A DNA stretch of 64,000 nucleotides from Neckera pumila (Eukaryota > Streptophyta > Bryopsida > Hypnales > Neckeraceae). Below the pieces are notes generated by a model, which searched no databases, was not told the origin of the DNA, and worked only from the letters and a program-made list of their open reading frames with translations. Of this stretch, positions 46,389 to 58,894 are shown piece after piece. Position numbers and translations under genes: made by a program. How positions within the stretch are numbered: position 1 is the first letter of the stretch; every line of letters begins with the position of its first letter. The stretch is from the NCBI GenBank assembly GCA_963969595.1, contig OZ018410.1, positions 34,887,413 through 34,951,412 of the forward strand, in the 5' to 3' direction.

Positions 46389-47262
46389 CTAGTGTAAACC
46401 AGCCACAATGAGAGTGGTGCTTATAATCACATACACTACCGAAAATGTCAGACAAATACAGAAATCAGAAGCACAATCTTCACAACCAGAGGAGTTAGTT
46501 GGAGGTGTGGTACCACTAGCTTTATCATTTGTAGGTGGCCGAATCACAACATGCATGGTGATAACACATCCCGGAATTTCCCCCAACGGGACTCGGGAGT
46601 CAGCAAGGGTTTTGCTATTCTCCAAAATTTTACCCGCATTTATCAACTTGAGGTCGTTAATAGACTTTGGACCATTTTGTTTTTCTGCACATGCGAACAA
46701 TTCGAGTTGTCAAGTTGACCTCTTCAAGCACAAAATCTGCAAACCCCAAAAACATTTAGTGATATTTGAGAAGAATTAGAATGGCCTGTGTCACTGCCAC
46801 AACTTTAGAAAACCCAACCGATGCTAAATCCTCTTATTTGAGATACCCCATCGGCACACCAGGCCTGATTTCCTGATTCTATAATTCTTTTGAAAGAGAA
46901 ATACTTCGAGATTTAATCACTCCCTGTGTGGAAATCCAAATCATTCAAAACAAAGTCTGTGTACCCCTCCTCGCCGAGAGCTTTCCGACTTACCTCATGT
47001 GCCCCATGGGCTAGACGGGTTGTGGCATCTCAACATAACAAAATTAAACAAAACAAACTACCATCCTTAACAGAATGAATTGATTGATATTGATTGGTAG
47101 TGAAGGGATCAAGGTGTACACACCTTTTGGCCAATGGCTGAGAATACTCTCTTTGATGTTGGCCACTGTAGTTGCAGGAGGGTATTTGTTGGGCCCTATG
47201 TCTGTTCCGTCATATAGACGGAACTTCAGCTCCACTGGCTCCTCCAACGACATCACAGACAT
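46389..47262 (-). CDS. membrane-anchored ubiquitin-fold (MUB) protein, atypical tail
   Basis: Two exons (47262-47124 and 46684-46389) join in phase to 144 residues. The ubiquitin fold is clear: ELKFRLYDGTDIGPNKYPP, TVANIKESILSHWPK, INDLKLINAGKILENSKTL, VPLGEIPGCVITMHVVIRPP. MUBs sit at the plasma membrane and recruit group VI ubiquitin-conjugating E2 enzymes; they are normally about 110-125 residues and end in a prenylated CaaX box. Here the fold is followed by a Thr/Ser/Pro linker, a Cys cluster (GCEDCASDFCIC) and a 20-residue hydrophobic end (LTFSVVYVIISTTLIVAGLH) with no CaaX. The tail could act as a C-terminal membrane anchor. Alternatively a further intron is missed and the true end differs. 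Fold call firm, tail call less so. Confidence 0.82.
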
Positions 47263-48910
47263 TTTCTCTTTACACCTACTTCTGTACAGAATTGCTGAAA
47301 GGCGTCACGCTGTCGAAATCCTAACGCTCCCCGTACTACCTCCTTCTCAGCAATTGCCAGAAGAAACAGTTTCAACAACCTGCATGAAAAAACTGATCAA
47401 ATTGTATGGCACAGACTTGCAACATACAGTCTGCCCAATCTACAGTAAATGTTACCCGTGCAAGTGTTGTTTCACTATAATTTGTTAGAAATTTTATACT
47501 CCCAAAGGATAAATGCCATAACAATCAGACTCCCTCTTAATTCAAACTCTATAAATGCTATTCTTCTCAAATAGATCATACAGTGAGCAAAGTGAACTAC
47601 TGCACTACGGGAACTTTCAAGAAGTTCAGTGAACTTTTTGGAAATTCTAACTTAAGTACTCCGTAATATTTATGTGTGCAGTATGCCTCCCGCTCATGCA
47701 CAGCTAGACAGAAACAGCGTAACCCCTTACCATCATGTATCTCCACCTTTAAGTCTATTCAGCAAGTTGTCATGACTTTTACAGTCCCTCTCTAAAATGC
47801 TAAAATTTTAATTCACTACAAAAGTTAGAAAAAAATGTTGCTACTCCTGAGCTCTAACAAATAGAGAGGGCATACAAGTCCTCAAGATGTGTGAACCAGA
47901 ATTAGGTCAAACAAAGCCATTTCACACACAAAAGAGAACGCATCAACTCGAATTCTACTAATTTATCTACGTACACATCACAGTCGAAGAAATCCTAAAG
48001 CCTCCGAAAGCACTATACCCGACCGCTCTCAAATGCAAAAGCCTGAAAGGCCCAATAAGCAGAAGCACAAGCACAGTCCTAAACTGGACGTCCTGAGCAC
48101 AACAGATTTGATCAAGTAAATGCATCGAACAACCTCACGGTAATTCAATTTAACCGAAAGTAAGCAACTGATGTAAGAAACAAAAAGAAAAACTCCATCA
48201 TTGCAATGTCTATTCTTAGAACGCCCACACAAGGCAATCAAATCACACAAAACGAGAGCCTCAATCATCCCAGAAATCTCAGATGAAGAACTGCGACCAA
48301 AACCACAGCAGATCTCACTGAATTCGACTTCCAAGGAATCAAAATCAAGAACACTCTCCAAAGAATCAAAATCACGGGTACAGTCACTCGAATCAAAATC
48401 ATCCACACTCAAGCCCAAGACTGACAACGTGAGGCACAACATTCACAAGGAACAGACCGCCTCTCCAACACCTAGAGAGAAATAAAATCAAATTTGCAAA
48501 AACACAAGCCATTCAAGCGTTCCTAGAACCGCTCAAAACCTCAGCCACGCTCAAAATCATGAGCAGATTCAAAATCGAATGCCCGATTCTGACATCGTGA
48601 AGCAAAACCTCAAACACTCAAATGGGAAGATAGATGACGCCTCTTCAAAAAGCAGATAGAGTCAGCTTCAAAGTTAGCAAAAACAAGTTCAATCCAAGGC
48701 TAAAACCGCACACAAAAACACAAACCCACACTCAAAAACGACGCAAAGACGCAAACCCATTCCGCGCAGCTGAACATCACGGCGGCCAGCCGCGCCATCG
48801 TCCATCATCACCAACCCACAACAGGGCCGAAATCACAAAAGCGGCTTCTTTCCTTGTGAGGAACAAAAACCCACTACTTAAAGTGTTTGAGGTTCTACAG
48901 CAGAAGAAGA

Positions 48911-48938
48911 AGAACAACAACAACAACAACAACAACAA
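48911..48938. repeat. (AAC)n microsatellite
   Basis: About nine AAC trinucleotides preceded by AAG units. Confidence 0.9.
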
Positions 48939-49035
48939 GCACAATCTCTCACCTGCACCCTAATTGCACCAGCTGCTCCTCTCGCTGTCTCTCTCACCTT
49001 CAACAGCACGTCCTTCCCATTCTCCTCGCCATGAG

Positions 49036-49067
49036 CTCACTCACTCACTCACTCACTCACTCACTCA
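49036..49067. repeat. (CTCA)n microsatellite
   Basis: Eight tandem CTCA tetramers in a pyrimidine-rich setting; CT-rich tracts of this sort are frequent in plant 5' UTRs. Confidence 0.9.
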
Positions 49068-49240
49068 TCTTCTCTCCGACGCGGCCCCCAAAAGGCAATT
49101 ACCACCGACCACTCTACTCCTCCACTCCCCTGCCTGCGTCCACCCTACCAGAAGCTTCTCCCCATGGTTGGTGGACCTTCCCAGGGCTCCCAAGCTTCGG
49201 TCCTCTCCTCTCCGTCGTGATGTGTCCCTGATGTGAAACG

Positions 49241-49316
49241 AAGGGAAGGGGAAGGGGAAGGGCAAGGGCAAGGGCAAGGGCAAGGGCAAGGGCAAGGGCA
49301 AGGGCAAGGGCAAGGA
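49241..49316. repeat. (GGGCAA)n microsatellite
   Basis: AAGGGGAAGGGG grades into about nine perfect GGGCAA hexamers. The strong purine/pyrimidine strand asymmetry is striking in this AT-rich genome. Confidence 0.9.
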
Positions 49317-49542
49317 AAGAAACCCTAGTGAGGCGCGCAGGGAAGGAGGCCAGGTTTGAGTGATGAGCGCGAGCAAACTTCGGCGGATGATGATATTATA
49401 ATGATGGAGGACGGTGGTGGGGCTGGGTCAGTGTGTGCGAGAAGAAGCACACCAGTAGAGAAAAGAAGAAGCGAACACTGAGTTTCGGGATTCCAGGAAA
49501 AGTGGCAACTGCCAAAAGAGGAATTCCGATCTTGAGTGCGCG

Positions 49543-50248
49543 ATGATCAGGGGCAGTAATGAAATGAAACGACGACGAAACGAAAACACATGGAGGCCCG
49601 GGGATCAAAGATTCCGAAGGAAGCGCAGGCACTTGGGGTGGATCCAGTGGGAGGAAGACGGAAGCTCTGCCGTGCCAATGGGGGGTGCACGTTCGTTGGT
49701 CGCCCACAGGGATCCACTGGGCGTTGTTTCCCGTCCTTTAGTCGCCCACCGGGATCCACTGGGCACTGTTTCCCGTCCTTTAGTCGCCCACAGGGATCCA
49801 CTGGGCACTATTTCCCGTCCTCTAGTCGCCCACCGGGATCCACTGGGCTCTGTTTCGCGTCCTTTAATCGTCCACCGGGATCCACTGGGCTCTGTTCCCC
49901 GTCCTTTAGTCGTCGCCGAGGTCTCCGAGCTGCGTCTGGTGGTGGTGGTGGGCGTTCGATGGTCGTCGTCGGGGATCCGATAGGGGTCTGTCTCCCGTCC
50001 TTTGGTCGGCGTTTGGGTATTTGAGCTGGGGTGTCCGTCCAGTGGTCTTCGTTTGGAAGTTGCAAGCTGGGGGGTTCCGTCCTTCGGTCGTTGTGATGGT
50101 AGGTTCTTCCGTCCATTGGTTATCGTCCGGGTGTGGCAGGCCGGGTTTGAGTCAGGTTCGATCGCGTTTTGTTCCCTTCCTTGTTCCCTGCGATTGGCGA
50201 CTCCCGGACGAGCTGCTGATGTTATTTGGTGTAGAATTAATCATTTGA
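49543..50248. other. GC-richer patch with minisatellite, coding status unclear
   Basis: Several overlapping ORFs on both strands arise because the 42-bp repeat keeps every frame open. A repeated CCCGTCCTTT.GTCG theme continues past the array to about 50120. No recognised domain and no consistent splice structure, so no gene is called. Confidence 0.45.
49699..49908. repeat. 42-bp minisatellite, five units
   Basis: Units start at 49699, 49741, 49783, 49825 and 49867, each GTCGCCCAC.GGGATCCACT followed by GGGC...TTTCCCGTCCTTTA. Every unit is 42 bases with few substitutions. It is a direct tandem repeat with no spacers. Confidence 0.93.
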
Positions 50249-50652
50249 GTTGATTAGCTTGGCACTCAGCTCTTGCTAGTGAGCCTCGTTGAGGCAACCT
50301 TTTGAGCATGGTTCGTATTATCAAATTGTCACAATTTTTGCTGAGAATTGTCGAGAATAGAAAGAAGATTTGGGACTTTTTAAGCAAGTATTTATTGGAC
50401 CTTACATGAATAAATTAGAATTTTCAACAATTATGAGTGTCCTGATTATGAATGTCTCTAAAATCATTCCAGATTTTCATGTTCAGAGGGTGCATGTTCT
50501 AGGACATCAAGTCAAATTTTGCAATATTTACCTTAGAAAGTGTAACTTTGGTGAGAGTGTGGATTTGGAACTGTAGTAGAAGCTATTAATCAAGTAAAGT
50601 AGAGTACGAAGTGTGCTTCTTTCTAATTAGTATGTATGTTTAGATTTGTATA

Positions 50653-51591
50653 CTAACCCCTAAAGGCCCAAGGCCTTTTTTCTACCAAAAAACACCCAAA
50701 ACTGCCATTTTTTCAGCAAAGAGTGAAAAAAAAATTGAAAATGTTTTTTTTGCACATCTAACCATAGGATCTTGCACCTAACTAGTATGAGAATGTGTGG
50801 AAAAAATTTCAGAATTTTTGACTGCACAAATTGCAAGATATCTGCGTTTAAAGTGAAGAAAACAAATTTTTCAGCACATTGTGGGACTGGATTTTTTGAC
50901 TTTGAACTTTTTTAACTTAAAATTTTTACACTTCAAAGTTTTGAGTATTAAATGTTTATAGTGGAGAATCGAGTTGACAATCTACACAAAAAGAAAACTC
51001 AAAAAAACTTAATTTTCATTACTGAAAAAATTGTTAAGTAGAAGTAGGTATGAGATAGAAGGAAAATCTAAAATATTCATATATTTTTGATGGAATTAAA
51101 ATGCACTAATCTCAATGGTTAGATTGTTGTAGCAAGTAAAATTTACCATGCACAAAAAGAAATATTTGAAAAATTTGAAAAATTGCATTCACAAATGAAT
51201 CCTACAAGTTATTTTTTTCAAAAAGATGCTCTAACTACCTGAAAAACAAGAATGTCCATAACTTTCTCATAACAAATCCATATGAAATGAATAAAGGATT
51301 TTTAGATAGACAAAAATATAATCTATGAGAAAAAAATACTTAAAAAAAAAAAAAAAAAAAGTGAGATTTTTTTTTGCTGCCCGCTGTCCCTTGTTTTGAA
51401 CTTATTTGGTCATAACTTTTGTTCCCTGGCACCAATTGTGAAAAAAATTACATTCCCATGAAGCTAATCAGTTTTTCTACCTCCCAAAAAAGTTTCAAAA
51501 AATCAAGAGAATATTTCAGCCCGTAGGTACCTGCCCAACAGCCCAAAAACACATTTGTCCCCAGAAGGGACAACGGGCTTTTAGGGGTTAA
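50653..51591 (+). mobile_element. 0.94-kb TIR element A (TTAACCCCTAAAGG family)
   Basis: Ends CTAACCCCTAAAGGCCC (left) and GGGCTTTTAGGGGTTAA (right) are inverted. Internal landmarks are CACCCAAAACTGCCATTTT, ATAGGATCTTGCACCTAACT, TTGCAAGATATCTGCGTTTA and CCCGCTGTCCCTTGTTTTGA. No ORF, so non-autonomous. Element B lies about 300 bases away in opposite orientation. Confidence 0.7.
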
Positions 51592-51884
51592 AAAAACTAG
51601 AATAATCAATGTGGCTATACATGAAGAATTCATTCAACATTTCCGCACTAATGTTGAGTGTGATGTCTTTCTCAATTAAGATTTGAGTGGAAAGTTCTTA
51701 TTATCAACAACCAATTGGATTGGAAACTGTGATCTTTGTATCATTAGAAGTTTTAAAATTAATGAAGATTTAATTTTTTTTATACATTTGATCTTATAAG
51801 GAGAGTCATAGTATATTGTATAAATTTCATATGATAAAGACGTTTTTAAAGCAAACTTTATATTCCTTTTGAAATTAACCTTGT

Positions 51885-52779
51885 TTAATTTCTAAAGGAC
51901 CATTGTTCCTTTAGGGGACAAATGGAAATTTTGGGCAAGTACCTATGGGCTAAAATTTTGTTCGAATTTTTCGAATTTTTTTGAAGATAGAAAAATTGAT
52001 CAGTTTTGTGGAAATATAATTTTTTTTCAATTGGTGCCTAGGAACAAAAGTTGTGCCCCAAGTAGCTCAAAATTTAGAAAAGAGGGGGAGAGTGGGCAAC
52101 CAAAAAAAATTCAAAAACTTGAATTTTTTTTAGAATTTTTTTCTCTCATAGAAGATATTTTGTCTACTTGGAAAGCTTTGATTCATTCCATTTGGATTTG
52201 TTATGAAAAAGTTATGGATTGACAATCTTGTTTTTCAAGCAATTAGAGCATCTTTTTGAAAAGAACCTTATAGGATTCATTTCTTAATGCAGTTTTTACA
52301 ATTCAAAAAATATACATTCCACATATTTTAGTTTGCTTGCTAGAACAATCTCATCATTGGAATTAGTGCATTTTAATTATGTTTTAGAGATATTAATAAT
52401 TTAGATTTTCCTTCTATTTTGTCCCTACTTCTACTTAATAATTTTTTGAAATATGAAAATTAGGTAGTGCAAAAAACTAAAGCTAAGAGCACTCAAAATC
52501 AAATAATCTAGTCCCGCAATGTGTAAAAAATTGATTTTTGATTCCCACAATGTGTGAAAAATTGAAAAATTGATTTTTTTCACTTTGAACATAGATATCT
52601 TGCAATCTGTACAGTCAGAAATTCTAAAAAATTTTCCACACATTTTTATACTAGTTAGATGTAAGATCCTATATTTAGATGTGCAAGAAAAAATTCCAAA
52701 TTTTCTTACTCTTTACTGTAGAAATGGCACTTTTGGGTGTTTTTTGACCAAAAAAAGGCCCTGGTTCTTTAGGAGTTAA
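51885..52779 (-). mobile_element. TIR element B, same family, inverted
   Basis: The reverse complement matches element A throughout: CCTAAAGAACCAGGGCC, CACCCAAAAGTGCCATTTC, ATAGGATCTTACATCTAACT and TTGCAAGATATCT. The A-end is eroded to TTAACTCCTAAAG and the other end to TTAATTTCTAAAGGACC. About 895 bases, no ORF. Confidence 0.7.
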
Positions 52780-52789
52780 TACAGGAGAT

Positions 52790-53343
52790 TTAACCCCTAA
52801 AGGACCATGAGTGCAGATTTTGAACAATGAATGAACAAAAATACATCCTAAACTCACCAAAATGCATTTTTTCATCCATCAATATTGTTCGAAGATTCTT
52901 GTAATAGTTCTTTAACATTTGTACAGTTCAGATTATGAAGATTTTGCTTTGCAAATATTCTATAATTCAAAAGGTATTGGGAGGTCTAGCCTTAAAAGTA
53001 CCTTTTTCAGTTCAAAAATGACCCTTCAAAAATGACTTGAATCTTCAAAAATCACTATAATTAGAACTCAATCTTTTCAACTCATAGAAAAAAATCTCTT
53101 AAAAATCATGAATATTCAATCTACAATTGATTTTAGAAGGAATTTCCAATTTTTGGCTTCAAATTTTATTGAAAAGTGTTGGTATGCATTTTTGTTGATC
53201 TAATCATTTGGATTTGATCTATAAATAGCATTTTATAACTATTTTTTGAGAGTCATCATTAAAATATTCTTCTAAATTGCATTTTATAATAGTTCTTCAC
53301 AATTTTGGAAATCTAGACACCCCTCCAATTTTTTAGGGGTTAA
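52790..53343. mobile_element. TIR element E, same ends, different interior
   Basis: TTAACCCCTAAAGGACC at 52790 and TTTTTTAGGGGTTAA ending at 53343 bound 554 bases unrelated by eye to elements A-D. It begins 10 bases after element B. No ORF. Confidence 0.55.
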
Positions 53344-53432
53344 AGGATTTCAGATATGATGCATTTTGAAGTCAAGTTTTTTTTGTATTAGGGATCAATG
53401 TCATTTATGCATTAGGGATAATGTCATTTATG

Positions 53433-53637
53433 CATTAGATGTTTTTTGAGGCCTCCAAAAAATAATAATAAAATTATATAACAATAAAAAAATATTGTTT
53501 TATAAAAAATCAAATAATCAAATAATAAAAATAAAAAAATATTATTTAAATGTTATTATCTAACGTGGCAGTGTTTCTACATTCTCCATAGTCCACAGGA
53601 ACTTGCAATTTTTTAAGGCCTCAAAAAACATGTAATG
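53433..53637. mobile_element. MITE-like element, CATTAG family, copy 3
   Basis: CATTAGATGTTTTTTGAGGC (53433-) and the inverted CATTACATGTTTTTTGAGGC (ending 53637) match over 22 bases with one difference. The interior is A/T-only sequence followed by ACGTGGCAG. Just outside the left end, GTCATTTATGCATTAGGGAT occurs in near-tandem copies. Confidence 0.7.
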
Positions 53638-56600
53638 GTTTCGCAAGGCTTATAGTTATGAAAAGACATGTTTGTATATACCAAGTGAAGTAAATTTTTG
53701 TTGCCTTTGTATGTCTGAATTTCTTTTATATAGGCAAAAGGTCAGCATTTGAAACTTTAAATGAAAGTCTTTGCAATATTGGCATAGTAATAATTTACGT
53801 GTATCTATTTCAAATCTAGTTATTTGGACAAGTGAATATAATATAATTTTAAGTCGTATGTACCAAATATCAATTTATAGCTTTAAATTTGATTGGTTGG
53901 ATAGTTTGAGGAATAATAATTGAAATGTGGATTTTGTAAAGAAACTGAGCATTACCTTCTCATTGTATTTTGTATAAAAAAGTCATTTTTTGCCGTCAAA
54001 CCAACTTTTAAATGAATGTGGAATGTGTTCTTAAGCAAGAATGTTTTTTATTTTTATTTTTTTGTTTCTATCTTAATTTGTATATTTCACATATATGGAA
54101 TAAATATCTTGAATTTGTTTTTAAAAATTATTATCAAAACTTATATTTATTAAATTTATTGAATTTTTATAGCAACAATAGGATATTGCAAAATGTATGT
54201 AAATGTTAATTATACATAAGTGCAAAGGCTAAGTAATATGCATTGCATATAATTTTTAATTATAATAAGGTGCTTAAATTTTTTGACTACTCACATCTTA
54301 CTAACTAAAATTATTAGTCTCTTATCTCATCCCAAAATTGGCTTTCCGTAGACTTAAAAGAAGTGACCACTAGAATGGATAAATAATTGATCTTATAACA
54401 CTGCAATCATACATCAGTAAACAAGCTATTAAACAAAATAGATAACATAATGAAATATAGAATTTTATAAGAATGTGTCTTTTGCAAGTGTGTGTTCTTT
54501 ATTACTACATATCATTTAGAGTTGGCCTTGGTTCTATCTATTTGGTACATTTGTTCATGATTATTGTAAATTGTTGGTTTATGGCTTCTATATTGGATAT
54601 TTTTGCATGTTTAGCATATTGAAGATTATAGTCCTGGATTCAACATCTTTGGACCTTTCAATTTGACTATTATGGTGTACTTAATCATGACTAATCCCAA
54701 GCTACACATTTGTAACTTTTTTATTCATATATTTTGAGCAAGTGTCTTATGTTGAAGTTTTGAGTCAATCTTTGGGTCTCCTTAGTTTGTCTTTGCATTG
54801 GTCTTTGGGTCTTTTGATTAGATTTTTTTATTTCTTGTTTGGATTGAATTTGATATTGTAGTCTAGGATATACCTTTGGTTTAGTAGAGGGAAGAAGGGT
54901 GTTCAAAGCACAAGTATGGCAAATTCAAAGGTGTACAATTTCCTTCAAAAGTTTCTTACAATGACAAAGTTTCTATAATAGATATCACTTTGATACCTGT
55001 AGTAATTTCGCTAGTTCTAGATGACAATGTCTTTCTTGTTGCTTTTATAGGATAGCAATTTGTCCATTGCCCTTCAAATCTAGCAGTAAATTTAATTGTA
55101 TTTGGTCGATACAAATCTCTGCAATTGTAAAACCATCAAAACTTGATCTACACGTACTTGATGCTACTCAATGCCTCCCCTTTAGACACTTATTAATAGA
55201 GATGTGGAAGAAAGGGTACAAAATAAACACGCACTTTCAAGAGTCCTAGGTGGTATCATTGCCTAGAATAGAGGTAGTCGTAGGAACAAACAGACGAATT
55301 ATTCTAGTTTTATACAAAGTATGCATATATAATTGTAGAGGAGAGTAAAAAAACTCATATTACCTAAGATTGATTGATGCCTTGAAAACATACTAGAAGG
55401 AAAAAAGTATTATGTCAGATATGGGGAAATAAAAGAGAGAAGAATTTTATTACCTTAGATTTTAGGATTAGCATGTAAAGAACAAACTTATCCACTTTGC
55501 CAACAAAGGAGACATTATAGTCCAACAAGATGCTTAAAGAGGCACAATAGAGTATAAGAAGTATCTGTTTGGTTGAAGATTCTACTGTTTATCCTTAGTT
55601 GAAGACATCCATTAGACTTTGTGGCAATTAGAGAGTTTTCAAATGATCTCAATGTACTTAATATGTTGATGTGTGAGCCATTTAATTAGGACCTTTACTA
55701 TAAGAACCTTGTATCTTAAATGACAGATATTTTAGAACACCCAATGTAACAATCCAATATAAAAAATGACGTCCAGAGTAACATGAAGATGTTATATTGG
55801 ACATCATTTCTGACATAAAAACACAGGTTGTTACATTAGATACAAGAAAGCATGGGTTTCTCATAGTGCCTAAATCCTAATTGCTTAACAAACCACACAT
55901 AATCAATTCAAATTGTTTTGGTATGGGCAATTCAATTCTTTTGACTATTTTAAATTTTTTACAAATAGTTATGAATGATGACTATTAGAAGCTTTTAATT
56001 TTCTCTGAGAAAGGTAAATATTTGATTTTTGAGAGGTCCTCAAAAGCATGTATGCACTATTGATGGAAGAATAAAGCTTACAAATCTTATTTGATTTCCT
56101 AGGTTCAAGTGAAGCTTGTCAATTTTACTTGAATTGAGATCTAAAAAATTGAACTTAATCCATTTGTTTTGAAAATGGTTCCAATAGAAAGAATAAAGTA
56201 TTTTTGTCATTTTTACCATTGAAAAGTTGAATTTTTCTTTTTTTGATTTGGAGTTGTCTGCAATTTCTACTTATAAAAAAAATTGCATTTCAACAATTGC
56301 AAGAAGGATTGTGTAATGAGTTTGATAGCTCTTCATTTGAATTTAATGTTATTGGAAGTGCATTTTAGTGCACTAATATAATTTTTTGTTGTTCATGTCA
56401 CCTCCAATCCCAATAAACTCTTATATGCAAAAAATTTAAACGTTGTAAGAAGGGGCAACATATTAATAATAGAATATGCGCATTTTTCTTGTTATAAATA
56501 CACAACTCCTATGCACTTTTGCACTCAAAATTGGTAAGCACACTAATAAGTAAGCTCTTTAAACATTTGTACGGTAAGATTTTGAAAAAAAAAGAATTTG

Positions 56601-57270
56601 CTTCATTGGAGATAACTATGAGCAAACTTCATTTTTCTTAATGAGCAAAGGAAGAGTTTCAAACAACCCCTTTCATAACCATTTTAGTTGAAGAAGTACT
56701 TGCCTTAGACAACTACTAGTGGCTCTCAGTCCATACTTACATTCCACTAGACTTTGCTACTATAGATGTCCTATATTCTTGCAATTGAGACATATGGTGG
56801 AGCACCAAGTAGTGCATTGAAGAAATGATCTACAAGTATTGTTTTGTGTTATCATGACAATTTCTTAGATGACCAAAGATAATTTCTTTTGGGTGCCAAC
56901 TGAGTCAATATGCACTTAACAGCCGTTGCAATGTAGTGGTGCAATAGTTAATTGGTAGAGAAAATAACTTCCTTCACTATTGGTGTACATGACATGGCAC
57001 ATAAAATCAATTTGATTGCGGAAGATTTATCTACTTTGCCATTAATTGAAAAGTTTGGGATCCTTTGCATTTAGTTGCATTCATATTTTTCAAGCTCTTC
57101 CAAACAACGTGATCTAGAATTTTAAAGCTTGTAGAGGTCGTGGAGACAAAAGACTAAAAATCCTCAACCATGTCACATTATAAGGTGAATTTCAATTTGA
57201 ATCGCTCAAGCTCATTCTAGGCAAGTACAAGTTGCTCATTGTACAGTTCAACCTAGAAGCAACTCTAGAA
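53638..57270. other. AT-rich interval without genes
   Basis: Nothing codes convincingly. Apart from the hairpin at 55707-55852 there is no recognised structure. Confidence 0.5.
55707..55852. repeat. foldback hairpin element, ~146 bp
   Basis: CTTGTATCT (55707-) pairs with AGATACAAG (ending near 55852). Inside, AATGTAACAA pairs with TTGTTACATT, and AAATGACGTCC...GTAACAT pairs with ATGTTATATTGGACATCATTT. A small MITE-like or hairpin RNA-forming sequence. Confidence 0.5.
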
Positions 57271-57289
57271 TGTGCCACTCAATAATACC

Positions 57290-57490
57290 CCTTTCTTTTT
57301 TGTGTAATGTGCACACTTTGTTGTTGTTTTCTTATATTATACCATAGTTAGACAAAGTATATAAACTCATTAAGTTTTCTAAGGAGAAAATGTGGCCTTA
57401 ACACAATATAAGTAACAACATAATTGTAATGAATTGTACGGTCTTCCATTCACTTGTAGATTATCAAAGAGTGGTATCAGTGCAAGAGCC
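57290..57490 (+). mobile_element. possible LTR end and primer-binding site
   Basis: TGGTATCAGTGC at 57473 closely resembles the TGGTATCAGAGC primer-binding site (complement of initiator tRNA-Met) that follows the 5' LTR of many plant LTR retrotransposons. The preceding 180 bases contain TATATAAACTCATT, a plausible LTR promoter. No gag/pol was seen downstream and no second LTR was found, so this is a candidate remnant only. Confidence 0.3.
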
Positions 57491-58894
57491 GGTGCACAAT
57501 TTTGGGAAACGAGAAATAAAGATGTGTTTGAGCAAGTTGGAGCTTTATTAAATTCACATGCTTTTGATTTGTAGACTTGTTTGTTGGATGAACGAGAATG
57601 TTGCCAAGGTGATGGAAGATCCCAATAGCACCACCATAGTCATAAAAATATGAATAATGTTGGCATCAGTTGCAACCTTATCTCAGGGGAACCTTATTTT
57701 GTGAATTTTGATAACAAAAAGCATTCAAGGTTTATTTTTAAAAGGGCTATAATTACAATGCTTGAAATAGAAATATTCTAGATTATGCTTAGAATGTTTT
57801 TTTATAATTCTAATTATAAAACTAATTTTGAAGCCTTTATTTTACTTAATGAGTTTTTAAAATTTTCCCACTTTCTTAGACCACCACCCATGATCCCCCT
57901 AGAAACCTCTATTGTTAAGCAATTTGGAGGACACATGAGCTAGCACACATGCTATCATAGTTGTTTTGGAAAGCATAGAAGATGAAAAGACATTTTGCAC
58001 TCTCAACATTTACAAAAGCAAAATCCTTAACCAACTTAGAGGCCATCTATATGCTACTATTACATGACATTTTAACCATCCTCTTCCATGGAATTCTTTC
58101 CATATTTTTATGCCTTCAATATCTAGAGGGATGCTTGCATGAGAATTGTAAAAGTTCATTAAGCTTTATTGTTTCCTTCAAGCAACTGCTTATGGATTGC
58201 TACATTATTTTGACCTTTGAAATCATTATTGGCATTTATTGAGGTAGTTGGTGGAACTTGGTTGTGCATTGGGCAAGCTCTTTTGTAGCAATATTCAATT
58301 ATTTAGCTAGATTAAATAGTGCAAATGCATCCAAGTCTTATTGTTCATTGTGATGTTACTTGGAGTCCAAATCTTTACAATTTAATGAACCATTTTTTAA
58401 TTGTAGCAATCATATTACAATTATACATTGGAAAAGAACCACTACTTTGTCTTTAGAAGAGCAACATTCCTTGAAAGAACACCCAAAGTCATGAGCAGTC
58501 TAGAATTGGATTTGCCAAACATTGCATATGAAGGCAGTTTGGTTGCCACTCAAAAGTTTGAAAAATAAAATAGTAGATAACTCTTCCAAATTTTTTAAAG
58601 GTTAGAGCTTGCATGGTCCCCATATAAAGTGAAGGGATCACCTTTTTGATTAAGTTTTGCACTACCAAACAAGTGTGTCACTTTACCACTAAAATTTTAT
58701 GATTTAAAGGTTCACATGTTTTGTATTCTATAGTTCACATCGGTTTCACAATGCAAAATTGTCCCTTGTCTGCAAAATCAAATGTAAACAAGTTCTTTAA
58801 TATTTCAACAAAATTCTATCTATAACAGTATCCATTATAGCATGAATTTAAAAATTCAAATTTCTACAACTAGTGATCCAAATGAAACGTTCCA
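57491..58894. other. AT-rich interval
   Basis: An 86-codon ORF at 57982-58242 has hydrophobic stretches but no known similarity and no partner exons. No other structure recognised. Confidence 0.45.

Larger units (their letters stand above)
47263..49540. other. upstream region of MUB with low-complexity tracts
   Basis: No coding exon recognised. 48290-48420 holds AATCAAAATCA-type near-repeats that give Ser/Glu/Asp-rich chance ORFs on both strands. 48900-49340 carries three microsatellites, listed below. It could include a distal promoter or 5' UTR exon of the MUB gene. Confidence 0.45.

Noticed and set aside
48201..48485. SR-like Ser/Lys-rich ORF
   Set aside because: Arises from short AATCAAAATC repeats; no splice partners and both strands are equally open.
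49699..49908. CRISPR-like regular repeat
   Set aside because: Units are contiguous 42-mers with no unique spacers, and the setting is a eukaryotic nuclear genome.
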